A stretch of 64,000 nucleotides of DNA, from the NCBI RefSeq assembly GCF_000336635.1, contig NZ_AOLY01000007.1:123413-187412 (forward strand), read 5' to 3'. Both the position numbers and the translations under genes were made by a program. This DNA comes from Haloarcula japonica DSM 6131. GTDB taxonomy: Archaea > Halobacteriota > Halobacteria > Halobacteriales > Haloarculaceae. Under the pieces are notes generated by a model. That model had not been told where the DNA came from. It ran no database searches and worked only from the letters and a program-made list of their open reading frames with translations. Below are positions 34,019 through 43,878 of this stretch, piece after piece (position 1 is the stretch's first letter; the number at the start of each line of letters is the position of its first letter).

Positions 34019-34852
34019 ATGGTACGAGTCGGGGCACACACCTCTATCGCCGGCGGCGTCTACAACGCCGTCGAGGAACAGGTCGAGTACAGCGGTAACT
34101 GCGGGCAGATCTTCTCGCACTCGCCGCAGGTCTGGCAGGACCCGAACATCGACGACGACGAGGCCGAGCAGTTCCGCGACCTCACAGCTGACCACGGCGT
34201 CGGCCCGTGGGTCATCCACTCGTCGTATCTGGTCAACCTCTGTACGCCCAAAGACGACCTCCGCGAGAAGTCCCTCGATTCGATGCAGAAGGAGGTCGAC
34301 GCCGCCGCGAAGCTGGGCATCGAGTACGTCAATGTCCATCTCGGGGCCCACACCGGTGCGGGCGTCGATGGCGGGCTAGATAACGCGGCAAGTGTCCTCG
34401 ACGACCTCGACATCCCCGAGGGCGTTACCGTACTGGTCGAGTCTGACGCCGGGAGCGGGACGAAGCTCGGCGGCCAGTTCGAGCATCTGGCGACGGTCCG
34501 GGAACGAACCGATCAGGACATCGAGTTCTGTCTCGACACGGCCCACATGTTCGCCGCGGGCTACGACCTCTCAACGCCCGAGGCCGTCGACGAGACGCTT
34601 GCCGAGTTCGACGAAGTCGTCGGGTTCGATGACCTGGCCTGCGTCCACCTCAACGACTCGAAACACGAGTGCGGGACGAACAAGGACGAACACGCCCATA
34701 TCGGCGAGGGCCACATCGGCGAGGACGGGATGCGCGCGTTCGTCAACCACGACGCCATCCGCGACGTGCCGCTGGTGCTCGAAACGCCGACCGAGGACGG
34801 CAGGAGCTTCGCCTGGAACATCGAGCGCGTCAAGGAACTCCGTAGCGAATAG
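34019..34852 (+). CDS. nfo: Endonuclease IV
   Basis: AP endonuclease of base-excision repair. The 277-residue TIM barrel starts [18 protein letters not shown], as in Nfo proteins, and has the zinc ligands in [26 protein letters not shown]-like [40 protein letters not shown] and VLETP. The first ATG in frame is 33965, but family homology starts at MVRVGAH (34019). Confidence 0.95.
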   Translation: MVRVGAHTSIAGGVYNAVEEQVEYSGNCGQIFSHSPQVWQDPNIDDDEAEQFRDLTADHGVGPWVIHSSYLVNLCTPKDDLREKSLDSMQKEVDAAAKLGIEYVNVHLGAHTGAGVDGGLDNAASVLDDLDIPEGVTVLVESDAGSGTKLGGQFEHLATVRERTDQDIEFCLDTAHMFAAGYDLSTPEAVDETLAEFDEVVGFDDLACVHLNDSKHECGTNKDEHAHIGEGHIGEDGMRAFVNHDAIRDVPLVLETPTEDGRSFAWNIERVKELRSE

Positions 34853-34900
34853 GGCCCTTCGACCGCGGTACTTTTGGGGACGACTCGACTCTGAGGAACT

Positions 34901-35692
34901 GTGCGCAGGTTCTCCGCCGACTACCTCGAAACCACCCGCAGGGGGATGTGGGCCGACTCCCGAGCGGCGCTCACTGACCTGCAGTTGGGCGAGTGCGAGC
35001 GCGTCCTCGACGTGGGCTGTGGGACCGGTGAACTGACCCGCGTCCTCCGCGAGGAGACCGACGGAACGGTTGTCGGCCTCGACGCGGACACGGACCTGTT
35101 GGCCGCCGCTGGCGACCCGACCGTCTGCGGGGACGCGACGCGACTCCCCTTTACCGACGACAGCTTTGACCTGGTGGTGTGTCAGGCGCTGCTCATCAAC
35201 CTTCCCGAGCCCGAAGTCGCGGTTCGGGAGTTCGCCCGCGTCGCCACCGACCGGGTGGCCGCCATCGAGCCGAACAACGCCGCCGTCACCGTCGAGTCGA
35301 CCGTCGACGACGAACCCGTACTGGCCCGCCGCGCTCGCCGGCTGTTCCTCGATGGCGTGCGGACGGACGTGACCCTCGGTGGCGACGCCGCCGACGTGTT
35401 CCGCGACGCGGGGCTGGCCGTCGTCTCGACGACGCAGTACGACCAGGAGCAGCGCATCGAGCCGCCCTACGACGACGCGGCGATGGAGGCGGCCCAGCGG
35501 AAAGCAACCGGGTCCGGGCTGGCCCACGACCGCGAGACGATTCTCAACGGCGAGGCGACGCCCGCCGAGTACGACGCCCTCCGCGAGCGCTGGCGGTCAA
35601 TGGGCCGCGATGTGATCGAGCAGATGCAAGACGAGGCCTACGAGCGCCGCGAGACAGTCCCGTTCTTCGTTACTGTCGGCGAGGTTCTGTGA
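34901..35692 (+). CDS. Class I SAM-dependent methyltransferase
   Basis: A 263-residue methyltransferase: motif I RVLDVGCGTGELTRVL, acidic VVGLDADTDLL, motif IV DLVVCQALLINLPEPEV. A GTG start at 34901 is used. The substrate is unknown; the fold resembles methyltransferase-type 11 enzymes. It begins 48 bases after nfo and may be cotranscribed. Confidence 0.82.
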   Translation: MRRFSADYLETTRRGMWADSRAALTDLQLGECERVLDVGCGTGELTRVLREETDGTVVGLDADTDLLAAAGDPTVCGDATRLPFTDDSFDLVVCQALLINLPEPEVAVREFARVATDRVAAIEPNNAAVTVESTVDDEPVLARRARRLFLDGVRTDVTLGGDAADVFRDAGLAVVSTTQYDQEQRIEPPYDDAAMEAAQRKATGSGLAHDRETILNGEATPAEYDALRERWRSMGRDVIEQMQDEAYERRETVPFFVTVGEVL

Positions 35693-36224
35693 CCCGCTCG
35701 CTCCCGGCTTCAGGGAGCAGGTAGCCCGCAAGTCCGTAGACTGCGATGTCCAGCACGCTGGCGAGCAGGCCGACGACGCTGCCGACGACAGCGGCGACAC
35801 CGGCTCCGATGAGCAGGACCAACAGCACCGCTTGGAGGCGGACCCCACCGCTCTGTATTGTCGGGACGAGCACCACCGCGAACAGTCCCAGCAGGAACGC
35901 GACGCCCGCGACACTCCCGGCAGCGGTCCCGTGGAGTGCGAGCGTGCTGACTCCGGCCGAGTCAAGCGACACCCGGCGGTGAATCCATCGGACCGCCAGA
36001 ACGAACAGCGCCCAGAGGTAGCAGAAGACGGCCACGCCGACGAGGGTGTTCAACCCGGCGAGCAGGTCGGCGAGGCCGCCGCTCGCGTGGGCGGCGAGGA
36101 CGCCGAGCAGGACGAACAGGGCAGTGTCGAACGTGGCGAGCGTCCAGGTCACGAGTGACACCGGTCGCGCGTCAGCCCGTTCCGCGCCGTGCGCTGGCTC
36201 GGCTCCACTCGTTCTTTCCGCCAT
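35670..36224 (-). CDS. Four-helix membrane protein, unknown
   Basis: About 184 residues with four membrane helices. The pairs are LATFDTALFVLLGVLAAHASG / LLAGLNTLVGVAVFCYLWALFVLAV and two glycine/alanine-rich helices. An alternative ATG at 36254 would overlap the CopD-like gene by 8 bases, so both genes are probably coupled. The end overlaps the convergent methyltransferase by 23 bases. No family assigned. Confidence 0.6.
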   Translation of the reverse strand: MAERTSGAEPAHGAERADARPVSLVTWTLATFDTALFVLLGVLAAHASGGLADLLAGLNTLVGVAVFCYLWALFVLAVRWIHRRVSLDSAGVSTLALHGTAAGSVAGVAFLLGLFAVVLVPTIQSGGVRLQAVLLVLLIGAGVAAVVGSVVGLLASVLDIAVYGLAGYLLPEAGSERVTEPRRQ

Positions 36225-36246
36225 ACTTTCCCGCACACACTGGTCC

Positions 36247-36678
36247 TCAGCCATGTGCAAGGACCTCCGCGAGGACGACGATGCCCAGCATGACAGCTGC
36301 CGTCGCGCCGTAGGCTCGCGAAAGTGTTCTCCGCAGGGCAGGAGAGAGGTTGTCGAACCTGTTCTCGCGGTCACTGGCCCGAACGAGGAGCAGCGTGCGG
36401 ATGACCGACCCTCCGATGAGGCCAACGACGCCGGCAAGCTTCGCCAGCAGGGTTTGTCCCCAGTCAGTTCCGGGACCCGGCGGCCCGAGCGCGCCAAGGT
36501 TCCCGATGCCGGTGAACACGAGCACGCCGACCCCGGCCCAAAATAGCCATTCAAACTGTCGTGCGGGCGCGAGCGTGGCGATAGCGCCATTTCGATAGCT
36601 GTACCAGAGCACGGTCGTTCCGCCGACGAGGGCCGCCATGGCGAGGACGTGGAGGGTTCGAATCGGGAGGGCTGCCAT
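36247..36678 (-). CDS. CopD-like copper-resistance-domain membrane protein
   Basis: A 143-residue four-helix membrane protein starting MAALPIRTLHVLAMAALVGGTTVLWYSY, with a His in helix 1 and the FEWLFWAGVGVLVFTGIGNLGAL block, as in the CopD domain involved in copper or heme handling. The start is 36678, as the first nine codons of the longer frame are not membrane-like. Substrate is inferred only by family. Confidence 0.65.
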   Translation of the reverse strand: MAALPIRTLHVLAMAALVGGTTVLWYSYRNGAIATLAPARQFEWLFWAGVGVLVFTGIGNLGALGPPGPGTDWGQTLLAKLAGVVGLIGGSVIRTLLLVRASDRENRFDNLSPALRRTLSRAYGATAAVMLGIVVLAEVLAHG

Positions 36679-36716
36679 AGCTGTCGCTTCACCCGCAGGT
36701 CGCAAAGAACATGGGG

Positions 36717-37526
36717 TTAGCTTGACTGATCGATTGTCACCACGCCCTCGCCCGTCGCCACGTTGTACCGTGTCGACGGATCGACGGTCAGGCTGACGAC
36801 GCCGCTGTCGAGGGCATCCGGGCGGTCGAACCGTGCCACCGTCGTTCGAGCGGTGTAGTCGGCAGTGTAGACGCAGGGCCGGGTGTAACAGCCGAAAGCG
36901 TGGATTCCGGTATCAGTCGTCTCGATACGTTTCAGATGGGGCAGTATCGACCCGGATCCCCAGCCGGTCTGGACGACGAGGACGGCCCGGCGCTCGAAGT
37001 CCGTCTCCGAGACGAACGCGTGAATCTCGTCCCCGTCGTCCTCCAGTCGGTCGACATCGCCGGGCCCGGTCAGCAGCGTCGCGTAGAGCTGATTGCCGTT
37101 TCCGCCGCTGTCGTCGCCGGGTGAGAACTGCAGCCCCTCGTCGCGAAACACCGTTCCCCGCGCCGGCCGTTGGTCGAACGCCAGTGACGGCTCGGCCGGC
37201 ATGTTGGCACAGAGGTACAGCGGGTCGTAGTCCTCGTTTTTCTCCTCTCCTGAGCACACGGGCTCCTCGATGTCGTACGGCGGCGCATCGACTCGCTCGA
37301 CACCGGCGGGGAGTCCGCTCGGCGTCTGGGTCGGCGTTCCGTTCTCGGTGTCGGTCGGTGTGCCCCGGTCAGTACCGTTTCGCGGCGTCGGGTGCGTCGG
37401 CGTCGTTGTGCCGCCGTCGCTTCCGCCCGAGCCGTCGCCGCCAGCCTCAGGAGCTAAACAGCCGCCGAGGACGGTCGCCGCGAGGCCGCCGACCAGCCCC
37501 AGTATCTCGCGTCTCGTTCGGTTCAT
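36717..37526 (-). CDS. Exported Tat-type lipoprotein, unknown
   Basis: A 269-residue protein with a twin-arginine-like start (MNRTRREILGLVGG) and lipobox LGGC at about residues 20-23, followed by a Gly/Ser/Thr/Pro-rich spacer and a globular domain. The domain has six cysteines or so (VCSGEE, LCANMP, GCYTRPC), which may form disulfides. It is likely anchored at the outer face of the membrane. The function is unknown. Confidence 0.75.
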   Translation of the reverse strand: MNRTRREILGLVGGLAATVLGGCLAPEAGGDGSGGSDGGTTTPTHPTPRNGTDRGTPTDTENGTPTQTPSGLPAGVERVDAPPYDIEEPVCSGEEKNEDYDPLYLCANMPAEPSLAFDQRPARGTVFRDEGLQFSPGDDSGGNGNQLYATLLTGPGDVDRLEDDGDEIHAFVSETDFERRAVLVVQTGWGSGSILPHLKRIETTDTGIHAFGCYTRPCVYTADYTARTTVARFDRPDALDSGVVSLTVDPSTRYNVATGEGVVTIDQSS

Positions 37527-37756
37527 ACGAGACGGTCCAACCGGCGCGGATGTATCCCTTCTGTACGCTCAAAACCGCGTTGTAGCAGTAGTTGCCAATA
37601 CGGTTTCTTAATTCAGTGATAGCTGTGAAACGCCCGTTCAGTACAGATGCGAACTAACCACCCACTTGTTGTCAGCACGGCCCGGTTCTACGAAAGGACA
37701 GACCGATGATAGCGTGTTCCCAAACAGTTTTCGAACGGGGGGTTGTACGATTTCGT

Positions 37757-38071
37757 ATGGCTACGTCGGAATCACGTGCCCCCGCCGATGTTCCGAATCT
37801 CTACGACGGACTCGCGGTGATTGTCGCGCTCTCCATCCTCGCGTGGGCGTTCCTGTACGCCATACAGCCAATCTTCGGCCTGCTCCTGACAGTCGCCTTC
37901 GGCTCAGCGTACGCGGCTGGCCGTATCGACGACCTCGAACACGCCGTTGTCGTTGCAGGCCTCTGGGGCCTCGTCCTCGTGGCATTCTGGGTTATCGGGA
38001 CGTACCTCGGCGTTGGTGCCGCCGCCATCCTTGCCGTTATCGTGTACGGTCGCTGGCACGGCGTGTGGTAA
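37757..38071 (+). CDS. Small polytopic membrane protein
   Basis: A 104-residue protein with three to four predicted membrane helices (VIVALSILAWAFLYAIQ, FGLLLTVAFGSAYAAG, and two more to the end). The start at 37757 is chosen, as the preceding residues of the longer frame lack coding character. Function unknown. Confidence 0.6.
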   Translation: MATSESRAPADVPNLYDGLAVIVALSILAWAFLYAIQPIFGLLLTVAFGSAYAAGRIDDLEHAVVVAGLWGLVLVAFWVIGTYLGVGAAAILAVIVYGRWHGVW

Positions 38072-38303
38072 ACCCGTATCGGACTCATAATCGATTCACC
38101 ACCCGTCAGTGAACAATCTCTCCGTACCGTTTCGTTCGTATCAATTTCAGGGACTCATCTGAATAAAGAAACCGCGCTAGCAACTACTGGTAGTTGTCAT
38201 GGGCTGTGTTCACGCCCGATGCCCCACCCGACACGATGTCGCACGCCGATAGACCCTTGCGGGACAAGCGGCTACGAACAAACGTCCCGATTCGCGTCTC
38301 CCC

Positions 38304-38462
38304 ATGATACCACCGCTCGTCCGTCGCTGTCCGGAGTGCCGCCACGTGACTTGGAGCCGGCGGTTCACCGCGGTCGACGACGGCAAGAGCGGGTCGCGAC
38401 TCGTCGAATGTCCCGCCTGTGGACATCAGTACCCGACGGTTGACGTGCCCTGGCTACAGTAA
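38304..38462 (+). CDS. 52-residue zinc-ribbon protein
   Basis: A small protein, MIPPLVRRCPECRHVTWS... ending VPWLQ. It has two CxxC pairs (CPEC at 9-12 and CPAC at 36-39) with basic residues between, so a zinc ribbon that could bind nucleic acid or protein. Its codon use is haloarchaeal. Many similar short zinc-finger proteins occur in haloarchaea; function unknown. Confidence 0.6.
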   Translation: MIPPLVRRCPECRHVTWSRRFTAVDDGKSGSRLVECPACGHQYPTVDVPWLQ

Positions 38463-38492
38463 GTCGGCTTGTCAAAGTCAGTGCAGTAACCC

Positions 38493-39143
38493 CTACACCA
38501 CGTCGCCACGAACTGTCGCACCCTCCTGCTGTGCCCGGTACTCTTTGACTGCGTCGGCGGCGTCACCGGCCTCCGTCTCGTCCATCCCGAGCATCGACAG
38601 CGACTGGGTCAGCGTCGGGAAGACGAACTCGTTGTCCCGGAGCTTCTGGAACGCGTCGGGCGACCGTTCGCCGTCGAGCCACAGGCAGGCCCCGCGGGGG
38701 TCAAGAATCTGCTCGTAGTCGTTTCGCATCTTCGCGCCCTTGAGCCGCTGGGTGACGTTGTCCTCGAAGGAGGCGTTACACACTTCCAGATGGACCGGCT
38801 CGTCGTCGTTCAGGAGGTGGGCGGCGAGGCACTTCTCGGGAGCGGCGTGTCCGTTGGCGTTCGCGCGGATGTACTCGGGATGCTCGTCGGCCCACGCGGC
38901 GCGGACGGTCTTGCCGACGCCATCGACGCCGTGACTGCGCTGGAACTCCTCGGCACGCTCCGGCGCGTCCTTGAACAGAATATCCTTCGTGACGTACACG
39001 TCCAGTCGCTCGACCGGGTCCAGTCCGAGCGCCACGTCGCCGTACACCCACACCTCCCGGACCGGGACTGGCATCGTCTCGTCCTCGACTGTGGCGACGA
39101 TTTCTTCGACCCGCTCGACTGCCTCCGGACGGTCCAGACTCAT
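38493..39143 (-). CDS. Conserved haloarchaeal protein (DUF7095-like)
   Basis: A 216-residue soluble protein starting MSLDRPEAVERVEEIVATVEDETMPVPVREVWVYGDVALGLDPVERLDVYVTKD in style; it resembles, from memory, the haloarchaeal DUF7095 family. The GDVALGLDPVERLDVYV stretch is reminiscent of nucleotidyltransferase-fold proteins (G-S/D-x(n)-D-x-D), but the match is weak. Function unknown. Confidence 0.65.
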   Translation of the reverse strand: MSLDRPEAVERVEEIVATVEDETMPVPVREVWVYGDVALGLDPVERLDVYVTKDILFKDAPERAEEFQRSHGVDGVGKTVRAAWADEHPEYIRANANGHAAPEKCLAAHLLNDDEPVHLEVCNASFEDNVTQRLKGAKMRNDYEQILDPRGACLWLDGERSPDAFQKLRDNEFVFPTLTQSLSMLGMDETEAGDAADAVKEYRAQQEGATVRGDVV

Positions 39144-39250
39144 TGCCTGCTCTACTGCTTGCGCGGCCTAAACGCTGACTCTCCGTGCCGATCACGTCGC
39201 GTGTCACCCATGCCGTGCCGGAGTTGCCCATCTATGCCCCGCTGTGGCGG

Positions 39251-40729
39251 TCAGTTCCGCACGTGGTCGGCAGCGATTTCACTCCCTTTGACACAGGCGA
39301 CGGTGCCAAGGCCCGGCCATGTGGTGTCCCCAGCGAGATAGAACCCCTCGACGCCCACGTCCTGTGGAACGGCTCCCTGGTTCGCGTTTGCCGGCGTCTG
39401 CCTGTATCCCCCGACAGCCCCGCGGGGTCTGTTCGTGAACTGCTCGTAAGTAACCGGCGTCGCCATCTCGGAGACGACTGGGTCGGTCCCGAGGTCGGGA
39501 TAGACGGTCCGGCCGCCTGCAAGTAGTCGCTCGCGGGCGGCTGCCTTCTCCTCCTCGTAGGTCGCCTTGTCAAGGCCTTGCCATGGCCCGACTGCACAGT
39601 GTGTGGACAGCATGACTGCCCGGTGGCCTGCCGGTGCGCTCACGTCGTCGCCCGGCGCGGAGACGGAGACGAACATGTTGTTCCCGTTGCCGAGCGGTTC
39701 GTCGTAGGCCCGCAGAATCTGGTGGTGTGTCCGCTCGCGACCGTCGACCTCGGCCGACGGGACGCCGAGAAATAGCACGAGCGCGCTCCCCTCGTGGGCT
39801 TGCAGCATCGAGCAGTATTCGTCGAGTCTGTCGCCGACGACCGTCGGGGCGAGGCTTCTGGTAACGGGAACTGGGACGGTGCTGACGACCTGATCTGCGT
39901 GAATCGGGCCAGCCGCCGAGTCGATACGGAAGTCGCCGCCGGTTCCGGTTACCGACCTGACAGTGCGGCCCGTCTCGATCCGCCCGCCGATGTCCGTGTA
40001 CTGATCGACGAAAGACTCCCAGAATCCGTACATCCCGCCGGTTGCTCGGCCCAGCCCTGTCCGACGGATCGTCATCCCGAGAACCGCGTTCAACAGCGGG
40101 GCGTCGTCGAGCGCGGCATGGACCGTATCCTCGACGAGCATCGAGACGACTGCTCGGAGCGGGCGGTCGTCGTCCACGCCGTGGGCGCACATCGCGTCGG
40201 CCATCGTCCAGCGGAGATATCTGACCAGCGGAAGGTCCCGAAAGCCGACCGCAGTGGCGTTCCGAACGAGGTCGCCGACGCTCTGTATCGGCATCCTGAC
40301 GTCTGTTCTGGTGAGTCGCCAGAGCCGCGCCGAGAGGTCGTCGATGAAGTCGTAGAACTCCAGATGTCGCCTGTCGTCGCCGAGTTTCCTGCGCCGCTCG
40401 GCGTCCCAGTCGGCCTGATCGCGGTACAGCGTCACTGTTCGGTCCGGCAGCCAGACGTCGTAGGCGTCCTGTATGGCCATTGCTGGGGGATCGAAGCCGA
40501 CAGCCGACAACAGCTGGCCGCCGACACCCTCTGGGACGAAATCCACGAGTGTCGTCGCACCGACATCGAACCGGAACCCCGCTCGTTCGTAGTAGCCCGC
40601 ACAGCCACCGACGCTGTGGTGCTGTTCGAGGACGACCGTCGAGTAACCGTCCGCCTGCAATCGCGCGGCCGTGCTCATCCCGGCGACACCACCCCCGATG
40701 ACGGCCACGTCTGCGGACTCAGTTCCCAT
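39251..40729 (-). CDS. CrtI-family FAD-dependent oxidoreductase (carotenoid desaturase-like)
   Basis: A 492-residue flavoprotein. The FAD-binding motif is VAVIGGGVAGMSTAARLQADG, followed by VVLEQHHSVGGCAGYYERAGFRFDVG, and the C-terminal signature GFYLAGDTTWPGLGTVACVKGSEIAADHV. This is the layout of phytoene desaturase/carotenoid isomerase enzymes. It is 35 kb from crtB, so it could supply the missing desaturation step for the retinal branch or act on another C40 substrate; context does not tell. Confidence 0.8.
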   Translation of the reverse strand: MGTESADVAVIGGGVAGMSTAARLQADGYSTVVLEQHHSVGGCAGYYERAGFRFDVGATTLVDFVPEGVGGQLLSAVGFDPPAMAIQDAYDVWLPDRTVTLYRDQADWDAERRRKLGDDRRHLEFYDFIDDLSARLWRLTRTDVRMPIQSVGDLVRNATAVGFRDLPLVRYLRWTMADAMCAHGVDDDRPLRAVVSMLVEDTVHAALDDAPLLNAVLGMTIRRTGLGRATGGMYGFWESFVDQYTDIGGRIETGRTVRSVTGTGGDFRIDSAAGPIHADQVVSTVPVPVTRSLAPTVVGDRLDEYCSMLQAHEGSALVLFLGVPSAEVDGRERTHHQILRAYDEPLGNGNNMFVSVSAPGDDVSAPAGHRAVMLSTHCAVGPWQGLDKATYEEEKAAARERLLAGGRTVYPDLGTDPVVSEMATPVTYEQFTNRPRGAVGGYRQTPANANQGAVPQDVGVEGFYLAGDTTWPGLGTVACVKGSEIAADHVRN

Positions 40730-40899
40730 GGCTCCTCACCTGTGAGAGTATCCCGCACTCAATCGTCGTGGTGAGGACTCTGACCCGTCCGTAGTCATTT
40801 TTCTGATACAAACGCATTACTCTGTCTACATGTGTGGCGGTGAAAATAGTACCTACCGGCAGCCAAACACTCAACTGTCAGTGCAGTGTCCCCGCTGAT

Positions 40900-41925
40900 A
40901 TGTCTGACTGCCGAGCACAGTTCCGGGACCTGGCTGAATGGGCCGACGACTCCTCCCCACTGTACGCCCATCTCTGCCGCGAGGCGGCTGAAGACAGCGA
41001 TATCCTCGATATCGCCGCAACCGTTCCCGAAGGCCGCCAGGCCCCACACCTCCTGCTTGCCGCGGTCCACTATCTGCTTGCCCGAAATCCTAACCATCGG
41101 CTGGCCGAGTACTACCCAAGCATCACCCAGACGGCGCACGACCCCGACGACAAGTGCTTCCCAGCCTTCCACGAGTTCTGTCTCGACCACGCCGACGACA
41201 TCAAGCCGCTCCTGCGGACTAGGCGCACGCAGACGAACGCGGTGCGGCGCAGTGCGGTCCTCTACCCGGCCATCGCACAGGTGGCCCGCGCCGCCGACGG
41301 GCCGCTCGCGCTGGTGGAACTCGGGCCGAGCGCCGGCTTGAACCTGCTGTTCGACCGCTACCGCTACGACTACGACGGGCGCATAGTGGGTAACCGCGAC
41401 TCGCCGATTACCATCGAGAGCAGCGTCCGACATGGCGACCCGCCGCTCCCGGAGACGCCGCCCGCTATCCGCTCCCGGGTCGGTCTCGACCGCAATCCTC
41501 TCGACGTGACCGACGAGGCCGACAGGGACTGGCTCCGCGCACTCGTCTGGCCCGAACACGAGGCGCGGCGCGCCGTGTTAGACGGTGCGCTGACGGTCGC
41601 ACAGAACGACCCACCTGCGCTTATCGCGGGCGATATGCTCGATGATCTGCCGGCGGTACTCGACGAAATTCCGTCCGATGTCCCGGTCTGTGTCGTCAAC
41701 ACGCTCGTACTGTATCAGGTGCCAGCGGACCTGGCCGAGACGCTGACGACAGTGCTCGAAGACCGGATGGCCGAGCGGCCGCTGCACTGGCTCACCGGCC
41801 GGCCGGAACTCTCCGGCGGCGAGTCAGTGGGGCTGGACTGGAAACGCCAGACCGACGATGGCATCGAGACCACCCACCTCATCGACTACGAGCCACACGG
41901 TCTGTGGCTGTCGTGGCGGCCCTGA
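40900..41925 (+). CDS. DUF2332 family protein
   Basis: A 341-residue protein of the DUF2332 family, which has SAM-methyltransferase-like character: a PSAGLNLLFDRYRYDY stretch and LALVELGPSAGLN, plus late VPVCVVNTLVLYQVP. The start is at 40900 (MSDCRAQFRDL); a GTG at 40834 is an option. Activity is not established for the family as I recall it. Confidence 0.75.
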   Translation: MSDCRAQFRDLAEWADDSSPLYAHLCREAAEDSDILDIAATVPEGRQAPHLLLAAVHYLLARNPNHRLAEYYPSITQTAHDPDDKCFPAFHEFCLDHADDIKPLLRTRRTQTNAVRRSAVLYPAIAQVARAADGPLALVELGPSAGLNLLFDRYRYDYDGRIVGNRDSPITIESSVRHGDPPLPETPPAIRSRVGLDRNPLDVTDEADRDWLRALVWPEHEARRAVLDGALTVAQNDPPALIAGDMLDDLPAVLDEIPSDVPVCVVNTLVLYQVPADLAETLTTVLEDRMAERPLHWLTGRPELSGGESVGLDWKRQTDDGIETTHLIDYEPHGLWLSWRP

Positions 41926-42015
41926 GTACACAAACTGATTACCTACGTCGGCAACACTACGGGCGGCTGTTGGGCGTTCAGCCGGGCTTATGTCGCCGCC
42001 GCGGGAACGTCGCGT

Positions 42016-42714
42016 ATGCAGATTCGCGTGTACAACGAGGGGGCTGCCAGAGACTGTCTCTTCGTTCTCGGCTGGGGTAACCGGTGTCGACACCGGAACG
42101 TTCAGTGGCTCATCGATACACTTGCCACGGCGTACCGCGTCCACGCCGTCGAGCTGCCGACACACATCACCGACTACCGGCGGGAGTGGGTCGGTCCGGT
42201 TCAGGAGTACGCTGCCGACCTCGGTGAGTTCGACCTGCTCGGGCACAGCGCGGGCGGACTGACAGCGGCCCACCTCGACGCCGCCGGTATCGGCAACCGA
42301 GTGTACCTGAGCCCCTGGTGGGACAGTGACTTTCCGGTTCCGGGGCCGGTACTCGACGCTATCGCATCGCTTCCGAGTACCAGACCGTTCATCCCTATCG
42401 ATACGCTGGACGCCGACGCTATCGGCGACCTGTCGACGGCCCAGCAGCTCGCGGACGCCCCGTCATCGGTTTCCCCGGCGTTCCTCCGGACGGTGCTACG
42501 GGCACAGCGGTCGCTGCCGCCGGCCCGGGACACCGCCGCGGCGTTTTGCTCACTCACGGACACCGTTGTCGACCCGCGTGCCGTCGGGGAGCGCTTGCCG
42601 GCCGACCGTATCCGGCTGTACGACGGCGGCCACGAACTGTTTTCCTCGAGTGGTCGTGAAGACACCGCTGAGACAGTCATCGACACACTACGGCACGGCC
42701 CCGATGCGCTGTGA
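42016..42714 (+). CDS. Alpha/beta hydrolase-like protein
   Basis: A 232-residue alpha/beta-fold protein with the nucleophile elbow GHSAGG at about residue 75, and a late acid/His pair in DTVVDPRAV...YDGGHELFS. It is probably an esterase or lipase-type hydrolase in the cytoplasm; there is no signal peptide. Substrate unknown. Confidence 0.78.
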   Translation: MQIRVYNEGAARDCLFVLGWGNRCRHRNVQWLIDTLATAYRVHAVELPTHITDYRREWVGPVQEYAADLGEFDLLGHSAGGLTAAHLDAAGIGNRVYLSPWWDSDFPVPGPVLDAIASLPSTRPFIPIDTLDADAIGDLSTAQQLADAPSSVSPAFLRTVLRAQRSLPPARDTAAAFCSLTDTVVDPRAVGERLPADRIRLYDGGHELFSSSGREDTAETVIDTLRHGPDAL

Positions 42715-42802
42715 GGTGTGGCTGTGACCGATTCGGTGCGATCTGTCCTGTCGGACCCGAGACGAAACCCTCTCACCATTGCGGCCACGACTACTCGTCA
42801 CG

Positions 42803-43798
42803 ATGGAGTGCGACAAATGCGGCGAGAACGCGGTGTTACACGCGGCCTATTCCGGGCTTCACCTCTGTGAGTCTCATCTCTGCCGAGCGGTCACGAAACG
42901 GGTTCGCCGTCGCATCCGCGAGGACGGTCTCGTGTCCGACGACGCCACGGTCGAGGACCCCGAGACGTGGGTCATCGGTCTCTCGGGCGGCAAGGACAGC
43001 GTCGTCCTCACGCAGATTCTGCACGATACGTTCGCCGAGGACCCCCGAATCGAACTGGTCGCGCTCTCTATCCACGAGGGCATCGAGGGCTACCGCGACG
43101 CGAGCCTGGAGGCCTGCGAGGAACTGACCGACGATCTGGGCATCGAACACGTCACCGTCTCCTACGCCGACGAGTTCGGCGTCCAGATGGACGACGTGGT
43201 CGAGGACGACCCCGAAGGGATGGCCGCCTGTGCCTATTGTGGCGTGTTCCGCCGGGACCTCCTCTCGAAGTACGCCGAGGAACTCGACGCGGATAAACTG
43301 TTGACCGGTCACAACCTCGACGACGAGGCTGAGACAGCGCTGATGAACTTCCTCGAAGGCGACATCTCACAGATCGCCAAGCACTTCGAGGCCTCACTGG
43401 GTCCGTTCGATTCATCTGCCGACGCGCCCACGGAGCAGACGCGCGAGGCGCAGGACCACCACATCCCACGGGCGAAGCCGCTCCGTGACATCCCGGAGAA
43501 GGAGGTCGCGCTGTACGCCCGCTTCCAGGATCTCCCGGCGCACATCACCGAGTGCCCCCACGCCGAGGAGGCCTACCGCGGCGAGATACAGGAGCTCATG
43601 CTCGGACTGGAAGAGAACCACCCCGGCACACGACACTCAATTATGGCCGGCTACGAGAAGCTCGCGGCGCTGGCCGCCGACACCTACGGCGGCGAGAACG
43701 GCGACACCGACTACGGTGAGTGCGACAACTGCGGCTCGCCGACCGCGCGGGACCTCTGCCGGAAGTGCAATCTGTTGGACGCGCTGGAAGCGGTCTAA
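42803..43798 (+). CDS. ncsA: NcsA/Ncs6-type tRNA uridine 34 2-thiolation enzyme
   Basis: Adenylates the wobble uridine for sulfur transfer in tRNA thiolation; in haloarchaea the sulfur is carried by SAMP2 after UbaA activation. Features are N-terminal CDKC (with a CESHLC pair), PP-loop SGGKDSVVL at about 61-69, CAYCGVFRR catalytic cysteine region, and a C-terminal zinc ribbon with CDNC and CRKC. The 331-residue length agrees. Start at 42803 (MECDKCGENAV). The SAMP-like gene at 10034 belongs to the same sulfur-relay chemistry, though not the same SAMP necessarily. Confidence 0.92.
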   Translation: MECDKCGENAVLHAAYSGLHLCESHLCRAVTKRVRRRIREDGLVSDDATVEDPETWVIGLSGGKDSVVLTQILHDTFAEDPRIELVALSIHEGIEGYRDASLEACEELTDDLGIEHVTVSYADEFGVQMDDVVEDDPEGMAACAYCGVFRRDLLSKYAEELDADKLLTGHNLDDEAETALMNFLEGDISQIAKHFEASLGPFDSSADAPTEQTREAQDHHIPRAKPLRDIPEKEVALYARFQDLPAHITECPHAEEAYRGEIQELMLGLEENHPGTRHSIMAGYEKLAALAADTYGGENGDTDYGECDNCGSPTARDLCRKCNLLDALEAV

Positions 43799-43878
43799 CC
43801 GAAGTCTCGTTTTCAGATATTGCTGCGTAACAGCGTCGCTTGCGGCCGTAGAAACCGAAAGAAGAATCGCAGACGTCG